A stretch of 64,000 nucleotides of DNA from JAPOUP01 sp965203255 (lineage in GTDB: Bacteria; Pseudomonadota; Alphaproteobacteria; Rhodobacterales; Rhodobacteraceae). The notes below the pieces were generated by a model. It saw only the letters and a program-made list of their open reading frames with translations. It made no database searches and had not been told where the DNA came from. The stretch covers positions 1,426,001-1,490,000 of the forward strand of contig OZ241882.1 in the NCBI GenBank assembly GCA_965203255.1, in the 5' to 3' direction. This document shows positions 1 through 9,237 of the stretch, in pieces. The stretch's first letter is position 1. Each line of letters begins with the position of its first letter. A program made the position numbers and the translations under genes.

Positions 1-2
1 GG

Positions 3-983
3 TTGGTGCGTGCGTTAGCGGTAGAGAATGACAGCATCCGTTTCATCATGGAAATCGATCCAAGACTGGCGCAAACGTATGAGCCCGTGCGTGCTGACGC
101 CGAGGCGCGACTGAAGGCGCTTCCGGATGCCGTAAATGTGTCGATCCTCATGACCGCCCATTCCGAAAAGGCACCGCCAGATCTGAAACGCAGCGCGAGA
201 CCGCAACCCAAAGGGCCGGAAAAGATTCCCGGTATCGATCGCATTCTTGCTGTTGCCTCCGGAAAGGGTGGAGTCGGAAAGTCGACCCTATCCGCAAATC
301 TCGCCTGCGCTCTGGCCCAGGCAGGTCGCCGCGTTGGTCTGTTGGATGCGGATGTCTACGGGCCTTCCCAGCCACGCATGCTTGGCGTCTCGGGGCGTCC
401 GTCCAGCCCGGATGGCAGGACCATTCTTCCGATGCGCAACCACGGCGTCACCATGATGTCGATCGGATTGATGACGACGGAAGGACAGGCTGTTGTCTGG
501 CGAGGCCCGATGTTGATGGGTGCGTTGCAGCAGATGCTGACGCAGGTGCAGTGGGGTGCCCTTGACGTTCTCGTTGTGGACCTGCCGCCCGGCACGGGCG
601 ACGTTCCGATGACGCTTGCGCAGAAAGCAGTTGTCGATGGAGCCATTGTCGTTTCCACCCCTCAGGACGTCGCGCTAATCGACGCTCGCAAGGGAGTTGA
701 CATGTTCAACCAGCTGAAGGTGCCAATCCACGGGTTGGTCGAGAATATGTCGACCCATATCTGTTCGAATTGCGGACACGAAGAGCACACGTTCGGGCAC
801 GGTGGAGTGGCGGCGGAGGCGGCGAAAATTGGCGTGCCACTTCTGGCGGAAATCCCACTGCATCTGGATATCCGAGTGGCCGGCGATGGCGGTGCACCTG
901 TTGTCGTGACCAACCCTGATGGTCCGCAGGCTGCGGCATTCCAGCAAGTGGCAAGGGATCTTGTTACCTTGGGCGCTGCATGA
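3..983 (+). CDS. mrp: Mrp/ApbC (NBP35-type) Fe-S cluster carrier ATPase, 5' end missing
   Basis: P-loop NTPase of the Mrp/NBP35 family, which carries and delivers Fe-S clusters in the cytoplasm. The deviant Walker A motif GKGGVGKST lies near residue 87, followed by LLDADVYGPSQPRM and the DLPPGTGD switch. A CSNC motif near residue 253 is the usual CxxC of cluster-binding Mrp proteins. The visible 326 residues include only part of the N-terminal DUF59-like region, and family members usually have about 350-380 residues, so the gene starts upstream of the window. The stop overlaps the next start by 4 bases, so it is co-transcribed with the two following genes. In related bacteria such runs often sit beside formate dehydrogenase or other molybdo/tungsto-enzyme genes; that link is inference here. 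Confidence 0.93.
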   Translation: MVRALAVENDSIRFIMEIDPRLAQTYEPVRADAEARLKALPDAVNVSILMTAHSEKAPPDLKRSARPQPKGPEKIPGIDRILAVASGKGGVGKSTLSANLACALAQAGRRVGLLDADVYGPSQPRMLGVSGRPSSPDGRTILPMRNHGVTMMSIGLMTTEGQAVVWRGPMLMGALQQMLTQVQWGALDVLVVDLPPGTGDVPMTLAQKAVVDGAIVVSTPQDVALIDARKGVDMFNQLKVPIHGLVENMSTHICSNCGHEEHTFGHGGVAAEAAKIGVPLLAEIPLHLDIRVAGDGGAPVVVTNPDGPQAAAFQQVARDLVTLGAA

Positions 984-1681
984 CGGAAGTCATCCTTCCT
1001 CCCTTGATGTCCGGATTGGCTGTAAGTGGTGCAATAGACCCATTTGTCACTGCCTGCGCTAAGGCAGGCCTAGGCTGTGACGCTGGGCTTATGGTTTACA
1101 ATATCTCTTTGGACAGGCTTGGCGCGGCTCTCGTGTTCGCGCCGGAGGTCCGGCTCTCGGCAGCCATGGCGATGTTGCCGCTCTGCGGCGTTGGGCTGCA
1201 GAATGCCTTGGGATCGCTTGCACCTCCCGAGGTTGCGGTTCATCTGGGTTGGTCCGGAGATATCCTTGTCAATGGGGCACGCTGCGGTCGATTCCGTGTA
1301 GCGGCCAGTTCGGGTGAGTCAGGCGCGTTGCCGGATTGGCTGGTTGTCGGATTCGAAATGCCGCTGATTGCGACGCAGAATCCAGGCGATGACATCGAAG
1401 CGACCGCGCTCTACGAGGAAGGTTGCGCTGATGTCGAGCCAGTGACCCTAATCGAAAGCTGGGCACGTCATACGCTCAACTGGATTGCACGTTGGGAAGA
1501 TGGAGGATCCCGATCATTGCATGCCGAATGGCGGGGAATCGCGCAAGGGCTAGGCGAAGCGATCCGATTTGGCGGCAGGAGCGGTACGTTTCTTGGCATT
1601 GATGAAGACTTCGGTATGCTACTGCGCGACGGAGATGAAACCCATCTGTTCCCGCTGACCACTCTCCTGCAGTCGTCATGA
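980..1681 (+). CDS. Biotin/lipoate protein ligase-like protein (DUF4444 type)
   Basis: A 233-residue protein resembling the biotin/lipoate A/B ligase-like family whose C-terminal part is called DUF4444. The N-terminal ~150 residues have the ligase-like pattern, with a GWSGDILVNG-type segment around residues 90-100 and GxxxxNIS near residue 40. The C-terminal ~80 residues include HAEWRGIAQGLG and FLGIDEDFGMLLRD, which look like a small barrel domain. The lysine needed for acyl-adenylate formation is not obvious, so enzymatic ligation is unproven. It overlaps mrp upstream (ATGA) and the next gene downstream (ATGA), which indicates one operon. The family name is from memory of protein patterns. 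Confidence 0.75.
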   Translation: MTEVILPPLMSGLAVSGAIDPFVTACAKAGLGCDAGLMVYNISLDRLGAALVFAPEVRLSAAMAMLPLCGVGLQNALGSLAPPEVAVHLGWSGDILVNGARCGRFRVAASSGESGALPDWLVVGFEMPLIATQNPGDDIEATALYEEGCADVEPVTLIESWARHTLNWIARWEDGGSRSLHAEWRGIAQGLGEAIRFGGRSGTFLGIDEDFGMLLRDGDETHLFPLTTLLQSS

Positions 1682-2154
1682 ATCTTGCCAGAGCAATTCA
1701 CTTCGACGAAAGCGACACCCGTGTATATCCGGTGCCTGCCCGTACCGGCGAATGGTGTATTCCCGGCGGCTTCGAGTTTTCGAACTGGACCGAAGCCGAT
1801 CTGGCGGGCAAGGCCCGACAGGCATTCTCGAATGGCTGGTTTGGGTTGGAAACGACAGGGCGCGTGACTTTCATTGCCGTCACCCAGATCGAACAATCAG
1901 AATTCGATCGAATGATCGACATGCTGGCCGACCACTTTGTGACCTATTACGACGCGCCCAGCCTGTCCGCCGCCCGACCGGTCGCCGCCGAGGAAATGGA
2001 CCATATGGCGGAGCTGTGTGATGGGCATGTGGCGAATACACTTCTCACCGTCTCGCGGGAATTGACCGAGGCCGGGGTTCGCGAGACGTTTCGCGTCATC
2101 GAACCCCAGGATGCTGATCTCTGTCAATTCGCCATTCACGAAACGCTGGAGTAA
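1678..2154 (+). CDS. DUF6505-like conserved protein
   Basis: A 158-residue soluble protein with no signal peptide or membrane segment. It looks like the DUF6505 family of Rhodobacterales, which travels with the Mrp and DUF4444 genes. It starts with LARAIHFDESDTRVYP and has an acidic C-terminal half. Its start overlaps the preceding stop by 4 bases, and no further gene follows, so it closes the operon. Function is unknown. Co-occurrence with Fe-S and lipoyl-type proteins suggests an accessory role for a metalloenzyme, but nothing in the residues themselves shows a catalytic site. Confidence 0.65.
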   Translation: MNLARAIHFDESDTRVYPVPARTGEWCIPGGFEFSNWTEADLAGKARQAFSNGWFGLETTGRVTFIAVTQIEQSEFDRMIDMLADHFVTYYDAPSLSAARPVAAEEMDHMAELCDGHVANTLLTVSRELTEAGVRETFRVIEPQDADLCQFAIHETLE

Positions 2155-2693
2155 ACTGTTTTCTCTGTGCGGTTCTCAGGTTGGTGCCCGACTTCCAGTA
2201 GAGTGGCGCTGCCTGGAACAATGGCTACAGGTTCTGAAGGACGACAACCGAGACACCCATCGTGCGGCAGGCGGGATGCAGAAGACGGTGGACTAATTCC
2301 TTAGGCTTCAGATGCGCGGTCATTGCCTGGCACGGCTTAGAATGCCTGGGACCGAGGTGGCTGGATGCGGAACCCGGTGCCGCGGTCGACGTCATCTTTC
2401 CGGCTTCCCGATAGTCATTGACTTACGTCGCCTATCGACGTCGGCGAAATTCAATTTGCGGCCAGAAGGTATGATCCAAACGCCGAGGTAGTGGCGCTCC
2501 CTGTCGCAGACGGAACCGTCGGGCTCGACGGTGCCGATCAGGCTCTAGTATCGTGACTTTATTGTTGTGATGGGTGAGGGAACCTGAGCCTGTTGCGGGC
2601 GCCCCGGCCCCGGGCAGCGGAACGTTTCCTGTCCGTGGCGGAGCCGGACGCACCGGCTCCGGGCCAGCCGCCACCTGTCGGCGCACCGGCCCG
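2155..2693. other. Intergenic stretch without a supported gene
   Basis: This 539-base gap separates the Mrp operon from the 3' end of the convergent RTX gene. Short open frames exist on both strands, but they have no recognisable pattern and are arginine/proline-rich, like shadow frames in GC-rich DNA. I see no clear terminator. Confidence 0.5.
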
Positions 2694-4481
2694 TCAGGCG
2701 ATGAAGTCGAAGTCGGCCGCTGTCAGCAGCGACGCGTCGAAGTCCCTGACCACGATCGAGAAGGTGTCGGAGGGACCGCTGACCACGGCGTCGTCGCCGT
2801 CCTGCTTGATGTCGAGGTCGGAGAGCTTCAGGCCGCCCCTGATGACGATGGTGTCGAGCCCGTCCTCGAAGTCGTGGATGGTGTCGGTCTCCGACTCCCG
2901 GTCGAACACGAACCGGTCGGCCCCGCCGCCGCCCCAGAGGTCGTCGTTGCCCTTGCCGCCCTCGAGCGTGTCGTCGCCGTCATCGCCATCGCCATCGTCA
3001 TTGCCGCCGTAGAGGTGGTCGTCGCCGGCGCCGCCGTAAAGCGTGTCGTCGCCGTCATCGCCTTCGCCCCGGTTGCCGCCCCAGAGGTGGTCGTCGCCGG
3101 CGCCGCCGTAAAGCGTGTCGTTTCCATCGTCGCCGTCGCCTCTGAAGTTGCCGCCATGGAGCCGGTCATCGCCGGCACCGCCGTAAAGCGTGTCGTCGCC
3201 GTCATCGCCGTCGCCGACCAGGTTGCCGCCGACGAGCGTGTCGTCGCCGTCGTCGCCGTATAGCGTGTCGTCGCCATCGTCGCCGTCGCCGTCCCAGTTG
3301 CCGCCGACGATCGCGTCGTCGCCGTCCCCTCCGTGGAGCGTGTCGTTCCCGTCGTCGCCGTCGCTCGGCAACGTACTGTCACGGCCGCGGTCGAAGCCCG
3401 TGTTGCCACCGATAAGCCCGTCGTTGCCGTCGCCGCCGTAAAGCGTGTCATCGCCGTCATCGCCCCTGCCCTGGTTGCCGCCGACGAGATGGTCGCCGCC
3501 ATCCCCTCCGTGGAGCGTGTCGTTCCCGTCGTCGCCGTCGCCGTAGCGGCTACCGCCGTAGAGCCAGTCATCGCCGGCGCCGCCGTGGAGCGTGTCGTTC
3601 CCGTCGCCGCCGTCGCCGCCCCAGTTGCCGCCCCAGAGCATGTCGTTCCCGTCGTCGCCCCAGAGCGTGTCGTTCCTGTCGTCGCCGTCGCCGCCGTCGA
3701 AGCCCGCGTTGCCGCCGTAGAGCCGGTCGTCGCCGGCGCCGCCGTGGAGCGTGTCGTCGCCGTCGTCACCGTCGCCATGCCAATTGCCACCGACGAGCTC
3801 GTCGTCGCCGTCGCCGCCGTAAAGCGTGTCATCGCCGTCGTCTCCGCCGTTGTCGTCGAAGTCGAAAAAGAAGCCCGCGTTGCCGCCGACGAGCCGGTCG
3901 TCACCGGCGCCGCCGTGGAGCGTGTCGTCGCCGTCGTCACCGTCGCCCCGGTTGCCGCCGTAGAGCCGGTCGTCGCCGCCCCGGCCGTCGATGCGGTCGT
4001 TGCCGCCGCCGCCGTAAAGCGTGTCATTCCCGTCGCCGCCTTCCAGGGTGACGCCGGCGGGCAGCGTGAAGTCCTCCGCGCCGAGGGTGTCCGCCGACAC
4101 GCCCCGCAGGGTGATGGTGTCGCCCCTGTCACCATACCGGATGACGGCATCGGCCCCGTCCTGCTCGATGGCCAGCGACGCGAACCCGCCGGACACCCCG
4201 TCGATGCGGATGGTGTCGCCCCTGCGGAAGTCGGCGATGGTGTCATGGCCGTCCCCCTCCGCGAACGCGAAGGTGTCGTCGCCCCGGCCGCCGTTCAGCC
4301 GGTCGTCGCCCACGCCGCCGTAAAGCGTGTCGTCGCCGTTGCCGCCCTTCAGGGTGTCGTCGCCGCCGCCGCCGTGAAGCGTGTCGTCGCCGCCGACGCC
4401 CTTCAGGACATCGCCGCCGCCGCCGCCCGTCAGGGTGTCCGCGCCCCGCTTGCCACGAACCGTTATGCCCTTGTCCGCCAT
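2694..4481 (-). CDS. RTX calcium-binding repeat protein, probably secreted by a type I system
   Basis: A 595-residue protein made almost wholly of GGxGxDxLx nonapeptides (for example GGGGDDTLHGG, GGDGDDTLYGG), the hemolysin-type calcium-binding repeats that fold into parallel beta rolls in high extracellular Ca2+. There is no Sec signal. The C-terminal ~60 residues (DTIHDFEDGLDTIVI, then FDASLLTAADFDFIA) match the uncleaved C-terminal signal region of type I secretion substrates. A repeat-interrupting domain lies near residues 75-140 (DTFAFAEGDGHDTIADF). The repeat array alternates with linkers of the type GNxxGDGDDG. No catalytic domain is visible. A GGGGAG ribosome site precedes the ATG. 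Two related genes lie at 33688 and 35150; no type I ABC exporter is in the window. Confidence 0.92.
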   Translation of the reverse strand: MADKGITVRGKRGADTLTGGGGGDVLKGVGGDDTLHGGGGDDTLKGGNGDDTLYGGVGDDRLNGGRGDDTFAFAEGDGHDTIADFRRGDTIRIDGVSGGFASLAIEQDGADAVIRYGDRGDTITLRGVSADTLGAEDFTLPAGVTLEGGDGNDTLYGGGGNDRIDGRGGDDRLYGGNRGDGDDGDDTLHGGAGDDRLVGGNAGFFFDFDDNGGDDGDDTLYGGDGDDELVGGNWHGDGDDGDDTLHGGAGDDRLYGGNAGFDGGDGDDRNDTLWGDDGNDMLWGGNWGGDGGDGNDTLHGGAGDDWLYGGSRYGDGDDGNDTLHGGDGGDHLVGGNQGRGDDGDDTLYGGDGNDGLIGGNTGFDRGRDSTLPSDGDDGNDTLHGGDGDDAIVGGNWDGDGDDGDDTLYGDDGDDTLVGGNLVGDGDDGDDTLYGGAGDDRLHGGNFRGDGDDGNDTLYGGAGDDHLWGGNRGEGDDGDDTLYGGAGDDHLYGGNDDGDGDDGDDTLEGGKGNDDLWGGGGADRFVFDRESETDTIHDFEDGLDTIVIRGGLKLSDLDIKQDGDDAVVSGPSDTFSIVVRDFDASLLTAADFDFIA

Positions 4482-4607
4482 CGTCCATCTCCCCTCTGTT
4501 CCACACTAGGCCGGCAGCTCCGCCGGGCGCCGGGGGCTTCGCCATGGGACACCGGAACATGCCAGCGCAGCCCGTGGCGCCGCGTTTCAGTCTTGAACGG
4601 ATGCGTT

Positions 4608-4671
4608 CCATCTGGTCCAACCATCCATCTGGTCCAACCATCCATCTGGTCCAACCATCCATCTGGTCCAA
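4608..4671 (+). repeat. 17-bp direct tandem repeat, 3.8 copies, upstream of RTX gene
   Basis: The unit ccatctggtccaaccat is repeated head to tail three times, plus a further 13 bases, with no mismatches. It lies 127-190 bases upstream of the RTX start codon. Iterated sites in this position could bind a regulator or be a slippage-prone minisatellite; the sequence alone does not decide. Confidence 0.9.
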
Positions 4672-5827
4672 CTCGTAACACCGGCCAGTCCGTCTGTCAA
4701 GGGGGCGTGAGGGTGTGGACCCAACTTTTTTTCCGCCATGCCGCGAAGGCCTGGTTCGCCCGCCAGCCGGGCAGGCCGGCCGGCCTGTGGTCCATGACGC
4801 GGCCGTCCAGCGCCGGCATGGCGTCGGCGCCCTCCCCGACCGACGGGCGCCCGGGCGTTCCATCCGGAGCCCGGACACCCGGCCTCCACCACGCCGCTCC
4901 CGGCCTGGATGCCCCGGTGGCGGCATTCGCCGCACCGTCTCCGTCAGGGGCCGTTCCGGAAGCGGCGGACGGAGGGACCGGGACAGGGCCACCGTCCGCC
5001 GACGCCTCACGGCAACCGACGCATGGATCAGGCTGAAGCCCCCTTACCCGTCAATACGATGATGTCACTACACTAGGTCAATCATCGTTTGGGCATGGGC
5101 TTTCTTCAGGGTCTTTCGTGTCCGCAAGCCGTCAGTTCCAGCATTTCGGCGCAAGAGGCAATGGCGGAGTGGCATAGGAGATTGCTCCATCGACTTCACC
5201 GTAGGGGCACCAGAGCATCCGGATAGTGACGCCAACACCCCTGGCCAGGCATAAGTTCGCCTCGGGCACCGTGAGGTCGTCAGCGGATTCCAGATGATTC
5301 CACCGGAGCGTTGCCAGAGCAATCGCGTTTGGAATTTTCCCAGTCGTGGACGAGAACCATTTGCGAAGAACAGCGCACTCCTGTTGCGATTGCGGTAAGG
5401 TCTGGATGACCTCAGGCATCAACGCGACGACAGAAACCGAAATGGGATTGCCATGGAACTTTGCGCTCGCCAATCTCCGCGAGCTGTGCAAATGTCCTGC
5501 TTCGCTGACGTCACTGCAAAAAGAACATCCGAATACGTCCGACAGCCGAGGATTTTCTCGCTGTGTAGCGAGGCCGGTTCGAACGCACGACCAGAACCGG
5601 CAAGGGGTCTCTGGAGGTTCGTTCCGGCGACCTTCAAGAAGAGGTTCGGAAGTTCTCCCGGCACGTACCATCGGATGCCCACCTGCTGCCAGATGATGCA
5701 TGACGAGATGACGCAAGCCGATGAAGTGCTCACTGCGCCGCCGAAGATCAACGTGGCGTCGCTCGTGATCCGCTACTGCCTGCCAAGGATCCGCTATCAT
5801 GGGCACCTCACGACGCGGGAGTCCCTG
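4672..5827. other. Long stretch without a confidently supported gene
   Basis: Frames here lack family patterns. A minus-strand frame ending at 5132 has a fairly protein-like stretch over about 5132-5480 (for example ISVSVVALMPEVIQTLPQ). It cannot be tied to a start or a family, and other frames of the same strand look equally protein-like further upstream. The stretch may be a decayed gene. Confidence that anything functional is encoded is low. Confidence 0.35.
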
Positions 5828-6232
5828 ATGGGCGAGGCCCCCTTCGATGCGGTCGCCGAGGTCCATTGACCGCGGGACGTCGACTTCAGGCAGGAGCAAG
5901 CGGAGCTGATCACGTGCTCAAGCCATGCCGGCATCGCCGCCGAATGGCATTCGGCTCGCAGGTCGTGGCGCCATCATTTCGCGTCAAATCCTCAATTTGA
6001 GATCAAGATATCGTCGCGGCGGAATTGCTTATCCGAATTCCATTGCGCCGCAACAAGGACCGTCCTCCGGATGGTGAAGACCAGACTCCAGACGGACATG
6101 GACAGTCTCAGGTCCAAGACTTACCTGGTCCGCAACGACCTGCAGTGGATCAAGCTGATGGGCGGCGCGGCCCTCGCCGGTCTCGTGCTGCCCGGGCTGG
6201 CAGAGACTGTCGGAACCGCAATCGGCCACTGA
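5828..6232 (+). pseudogene. Degenerate copy of the coiled-coil/membrane-anchor gene family
   Basis: The first codons give MGEAPFDAVAEV followed by a stop. Beyond the stop the frame still reads RDVDFRQEQAELIT, closely matching RDVGFKQDQAEAIT of the intact gene at 6361. Homology stops near 5935, is interrupted by about 110 unrelated bases, and resumes near 6050 as a C-terminal part (ATRTVLRMVKTRLQTDMDSL, then NDLQWIKLMGGAALAGLVL) ending at 6232. The latter part is itself open from an ATG at 6071 (53 codons), so a truncated coiled-coil plus membrane peptide might still be made. An early stop and an insertion make this a broken paralog. Confidence 0.7.
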
Positions 6233-6303
6233 AAGCCACGCCTCCATCATTTCGCGTCTCACGTCGGCGGCTCGGCCGCATTGGCCTAGACGGTGCCGGG
6301 GGT

Positions 6304-6333
6304 CTGGCCATCGCCGGGTGGAACCGCTATCAT
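6304..6333 (+). promoter_or_regulatory. Putative promoter of the coiled-coil gene
   Basis: CTGGCC and TATCAT hexamers are separated by 18 bases, 28 bases upstream of the ATG at 6361. The block ccgctatcat is conserved before all three family copies (5791-5800, 6324-6333, 6839-6848), while the sequence between blocks differs. This conservation is the evidence for a -10 element. Confidence 0.5.
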
Positions 6334-6360
6334 GTCCAATGCAAGGTGAGGGAGACCCAG

Positions 6361-6792
6361 ATGGTTGAAGCCGCGTTCGACACGATCGCTGAGGTCCAGA
6401 GACTCCGGGACGTCGGCTTCAAGCAGGACCAGGCGGAAGCGATCACGCGCTCGATCCATGCCGGCGTCACCGGTGGCGTCGCTACGAAGGCCGACCTCCG
6501 GATGGTCGAGGCCGGGCTCCGCGGTGACATGGCAAGGCTCGAGGGAGATCTCCGAATAGTCGAGACTTCGCTCCGGGGGGAAATCGCAAAGGTCGAGGGG
6601 ACTCTCCGGACGGAGATCTCCGACCTGCGCACCGAACTCAAGGAAGACATCGCCGGTTTGCGTACGGAGGTCAAGAGTATCGAAACGAGGATCGCGGAGG
6701 GGCAGACGGCACAGCTGCGCTGGATGGCCGGGCTGACCGTCGCCATGTTCGCGGCCGTCGTCAGCGTCCTGGGCACGGTCCTGTTCCTCTAG
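6361..6792 (+). CDS. Small coiled-coil protein with C-terminal membrane anchor (DUF1640/CCDC90-like)
   Basis: A 143-residue protein. Residues 1-40 (FDTIAEVQRLRDVGFKQDQA) form the conserved head. Residues 45-115 are a charged heptad-type coiled coil with repeats of the form LRGEIAKVEGTLRTEI and LRTELKEDIAGLRTEV. Residues 118-142 are one hydrophobic helix (WMAGLTVAMFAAVVSVLG). This is the layout of bacterial DUF1640/CCDC90-like proteins, anchored in the inner membrane with the coil in the cytoplasm. The ATG at 6361 is chosen because GGGAGA lies 6 bases upstream and the conserved head begins there; the frame is open further upstream without any conserved sequence. Function is unknown. It is the intact middle member of a tandem trio. 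Confidence 0.75.
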   Translation: MVEAAFDTIAEVQRLRDVGFKQDQAEAITRSIHAGVTGGVATKADLRMVEAGLRGDMARLEGDLRIVETSLRGEIAKVEGTLRTEISDLRTELKEDIAGLRTEVKSIETRIAEGQTAQLRWMAGLTVAMFAAVVSVLGTVLFL

Positions 6793-6818
6793 ACTTTCCA
6801 CGGCTCCTCGACGGCGGG

Positions 6819-6848
6819 CTGGCGTCCGGCGGGCGGAGCCGCTATCAT
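6819..6848 (+). promoter_or_regulatory. Putative promoter of the third family copy
   Basis: CTGGCG and TATCAT with an 18-base spacer repeat the arrangement found at 6304-6333. The start codon of the downstream small gene is 28 bases after the -10-like hexamer, exactly the spacing of the middle copy. Confidence 0.45.
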
Positions 6849-6875
6849 GTCCGCCCCAAGTTGAGGAAGACTCCG

Positions 6876-7043
6876 ATGGGCGAGGCCAGACACCACCGCG
6901 ACATGGAGAGGCGCAGGACCGAACTCGCCGAGGTCCGGTCTGACCTGCGCTGGATGAAGGTGCTCGGCACCGCAATGGCCGTGGCGCCTGTTCTCGTGGT
7001 GACCGCGCGAGTGGAACCCGCCGGGACCGTTACCGGCAACTGA
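6876..7043 (+). CDS. Short paralog of the coiled-coil/membrane-anchor protein
   Basis: A 55-residue protein that keeps the head start MGEA, a short charged helix (HHRDMERRRTELAEV), the RSDLRWMKVLG junction and one hydrophobic helix (TAMAVAPVLVV). The RSDLRWMK junction matches RNDLQWIK of the copy ending at 6232. Compared with the 143-residue neighbour, most of the coiled coil is deleted in frame. A TTG five codons upstream is also in frame, but the ATG follows GAGGAAG at good spacing. It may be a functional minimal membrane peptide or a decaying duplicate. Confidence 0.5.
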   Translation: MGEARHHRDMERRRTELAEVRSDLRWMKVLGTAMAVAPVLVVTARVEPAGTVTGN

Positions 7044-7807
7044 CTGCCAAGCCTCCATTACCTGGCGTCCTCCCCGGGGCAGCGCTGCGGAGCGTGACCA
7101 CCATGCCTTCCGGTCGCGTCACCACGACATGGTCGCCAAAGCAGGACTGGAATGCGGCCGGACAGTCCCCGAAACGTGGAAGCGGCTGGCCGCTGGATTG
7201 CCGCCCGTTGGCTGCGACAGTGGCACGGAGAGCAGCCGGTCATGGAGACAGGCCTGCCGATCGATCTCCCCCGCCGCTGTTTCAGATTTCTGTCCCCCAG
7301 CCCTCGTCCTTCGCACCATTGCCGTGCGAAGTCCCGAGCCCTATCAATCCATCAAACCCAACTCCTTACCATCGCCCTCTGGTTGGCTCCCGCCCCATTC
7401 CTGCATCGCGCGGATTGCGATGACCTCGTAGGACAGCAGCTTCTCCTCTTTCCGGAGATCTCCATGCCTGACAACGGCTAGCGCTTCGATGGCTGGAAGC
7501 CAGTCAGCAGCAAGAAGCACACGATGGTCAAGTGGGATTGGTATTGACAGAGCGAATTGCTGCATGAAATGGATTCCGGCGCAACCCAACCCGTTTGGCG
7601 GGATCGGCATAAGGCAAAAGAACAGAAAAGAAGCGCTCATGACCGCCCGGCCATATGAAGAGGCATCGTGCAACACCTGCCGGAACCTGCTCAACGAACC
7701 GCTCTACTTGGTGCCCAATTCCATCGAGAGAATCCCTCCACCCGTCCGCCGCTCATCAGTCCCATTCACGCCTATGTCGATTGGCAATGCCGCGCAAGAG
7801 GCGGTCA
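7044..7807. other. Stretch without a supported gene
   Basis: No frame here has a recognisable family pattern. A minus-strand frame over 7344-7694 looks moderately protein-like (EKLLSYEVIAIRAMQEWGG) but has no assignable start or homolog. The region sits between two decayed genes and is probably non-coding debris. Confidence 0.4.
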
Positions 7808-9237
7808 ATGACCCGCCACCGCCTGTCGACCGGAATCCAGTCCTTTCGAAGACTTCGAGAGACGAACTGTTACTACGTTGACAAGACACTCTTCATCCAC
7901 GACCTGACCGATTGGGCGATCGCTGGTTACTGTCCCGACCAAGGCGGTTCGGCAAGAGCCTGTTGCTTGATACAATCAGAACCCTGTTTGAAGGACACGA
8001 GTCGCTGTTCCTCGGGCTGGACATCCACCGGCACTGGGACTGGGTCGCTGCGCCTCATCCCGTGCTTCGCTAAAGTTTTTGGCGGGAAATACAACGAGCC
8101 GGAAGACATAGAACGCAACGTACTGGTTCAGCTCGAGGCCGCCGAACGCAATGCCGGTCTGCCACCCTCTACAAGCACGAGTGGCCACGAGCGCCTTCTT
8201 GATCTTCTGGACCGCCTGCACCGCGCCACGGATCGGCAGGTGGTGGTTCTGGTGGACGAGTATGACAAACCTATCCTGGACGTGCTGCATGATCCGGAAC
8301 TCGCGACAGCCGACCGCGACTATCTACGGGGTTCTACGGTATCATAAAGGACAGCGCCGAGCATGTCCGTTTCGTCTTCGTCACCGGTGTCAGCATGTTC
8401 TCGAGCCTGAACAATCTTGAAGACATCAGCCTCGATCCTGGATTCGCAACGATCTGCGGCTATCGGGGCGAGGATCTTGAGCACGTATTCGGCCCTGAAT
8501 TGGCCGATTTTGGCCGCGACGAGATACGCCGCTGGTACAGCGGCTATCACTGGAGGCGCGGAACGCTGGTCTACAATCCGTATGACGTGCTGCTGCCGTT
8601 GCGGAGCCACGAGTTCCGAACCTACTGGTTCGAGACGGGTTCGCTGAACTTCCTATTCAGGATGCTGATGGAAAGAGCGGTGAGCCCGACGGAGATGGAG
8701 GGCCGGATGGCAGACATGTCGCTGGTCTCCCACTTCGATGTGGGCGCCACAGAGATTGAGGCACTACACTTCCAGACCGGCTACCTAACGATCGTGGATG
8801 AACGCAGAGAGGGATACAGGACCCTATATTAGCTCGACTATCCAAGCCTTGCGGTTCGGCTCAGCCTGAACGACCAATTGATGGCTTGGCTAGCGGGGAT
8901 TCCCAATCAATGGCAAGCGACGGGCGATCTGTCACGTTTCTATATGTGTCTGCGCACGGGTGGGGCGGAACTGCAGGTGGAGGAGGCATCCTATCACGGC
9001 CGAGCTGACATGGTGGTGAAGACTGGGGGTCAGATCTTCGTGATTGAGTTCAAGATGGCGGAGGGGGTTCGGAACGTCGCCGCGATCTTCGACACGGCAA
9101 GCAGACAAATGCGGCCTCGGGGCTATGCGGACAGATATCGAGATTGTGGCAGGCCCGTCCATCTGCTGGGCGTTTCCGGTGGGCGTGCGGCGCGAACCCT
9201 TCCTGAGGTCCGGGCTGAGCGTCTCGCTGCAGAATAA
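7808..9237 (+). pseudogene. AAA-ATPase-like (PF09820 type) plus PD-(D/E)XK nuclease gene, multiply frameshifted
   Basis: The order of segments is that of the common AAA-ATPase_like/DUF1703 family. GIQSFRRLRETNCYYVDKT comes first. The P-loop segment SRPRRFGKSLLLDTIRTLF is in another frame near 7935-7990. VVVLVDEYDKPILDVLHD follows near 8240, then FVTGVSMFSSLNNL, then SGYHWRRGTLVYNPYD. The nuclease core is YHGRADMVVKTGGQIFVIEFK near 8993-9055. Frame changes occur near 7925, 8070 and 8335, and a TAG interrupts the frame at 8830. These lesions mean no full protein can be made. Intact members are ~500-550 residues and often occur in many copies in symbiont genomes. Confidence 0.85.

Noticed and set aside
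2574..5036. Long plus-strand open frames opposite the RTX gene (valine/alanine-rich)
   Set aside because: They are antisense readings of the GGxGxDxLx repeats; the periodic codons force open complementary frames. Composition (V, A, P runs) is not that of a natural protein.
5132..5899. A 255-codon minus-strand frame
   Set aside because: Its N-terminal part is antisense to the decayed coiled-coil gene copy and the rest has no family match; at best a decayed gene over 5132-5480.
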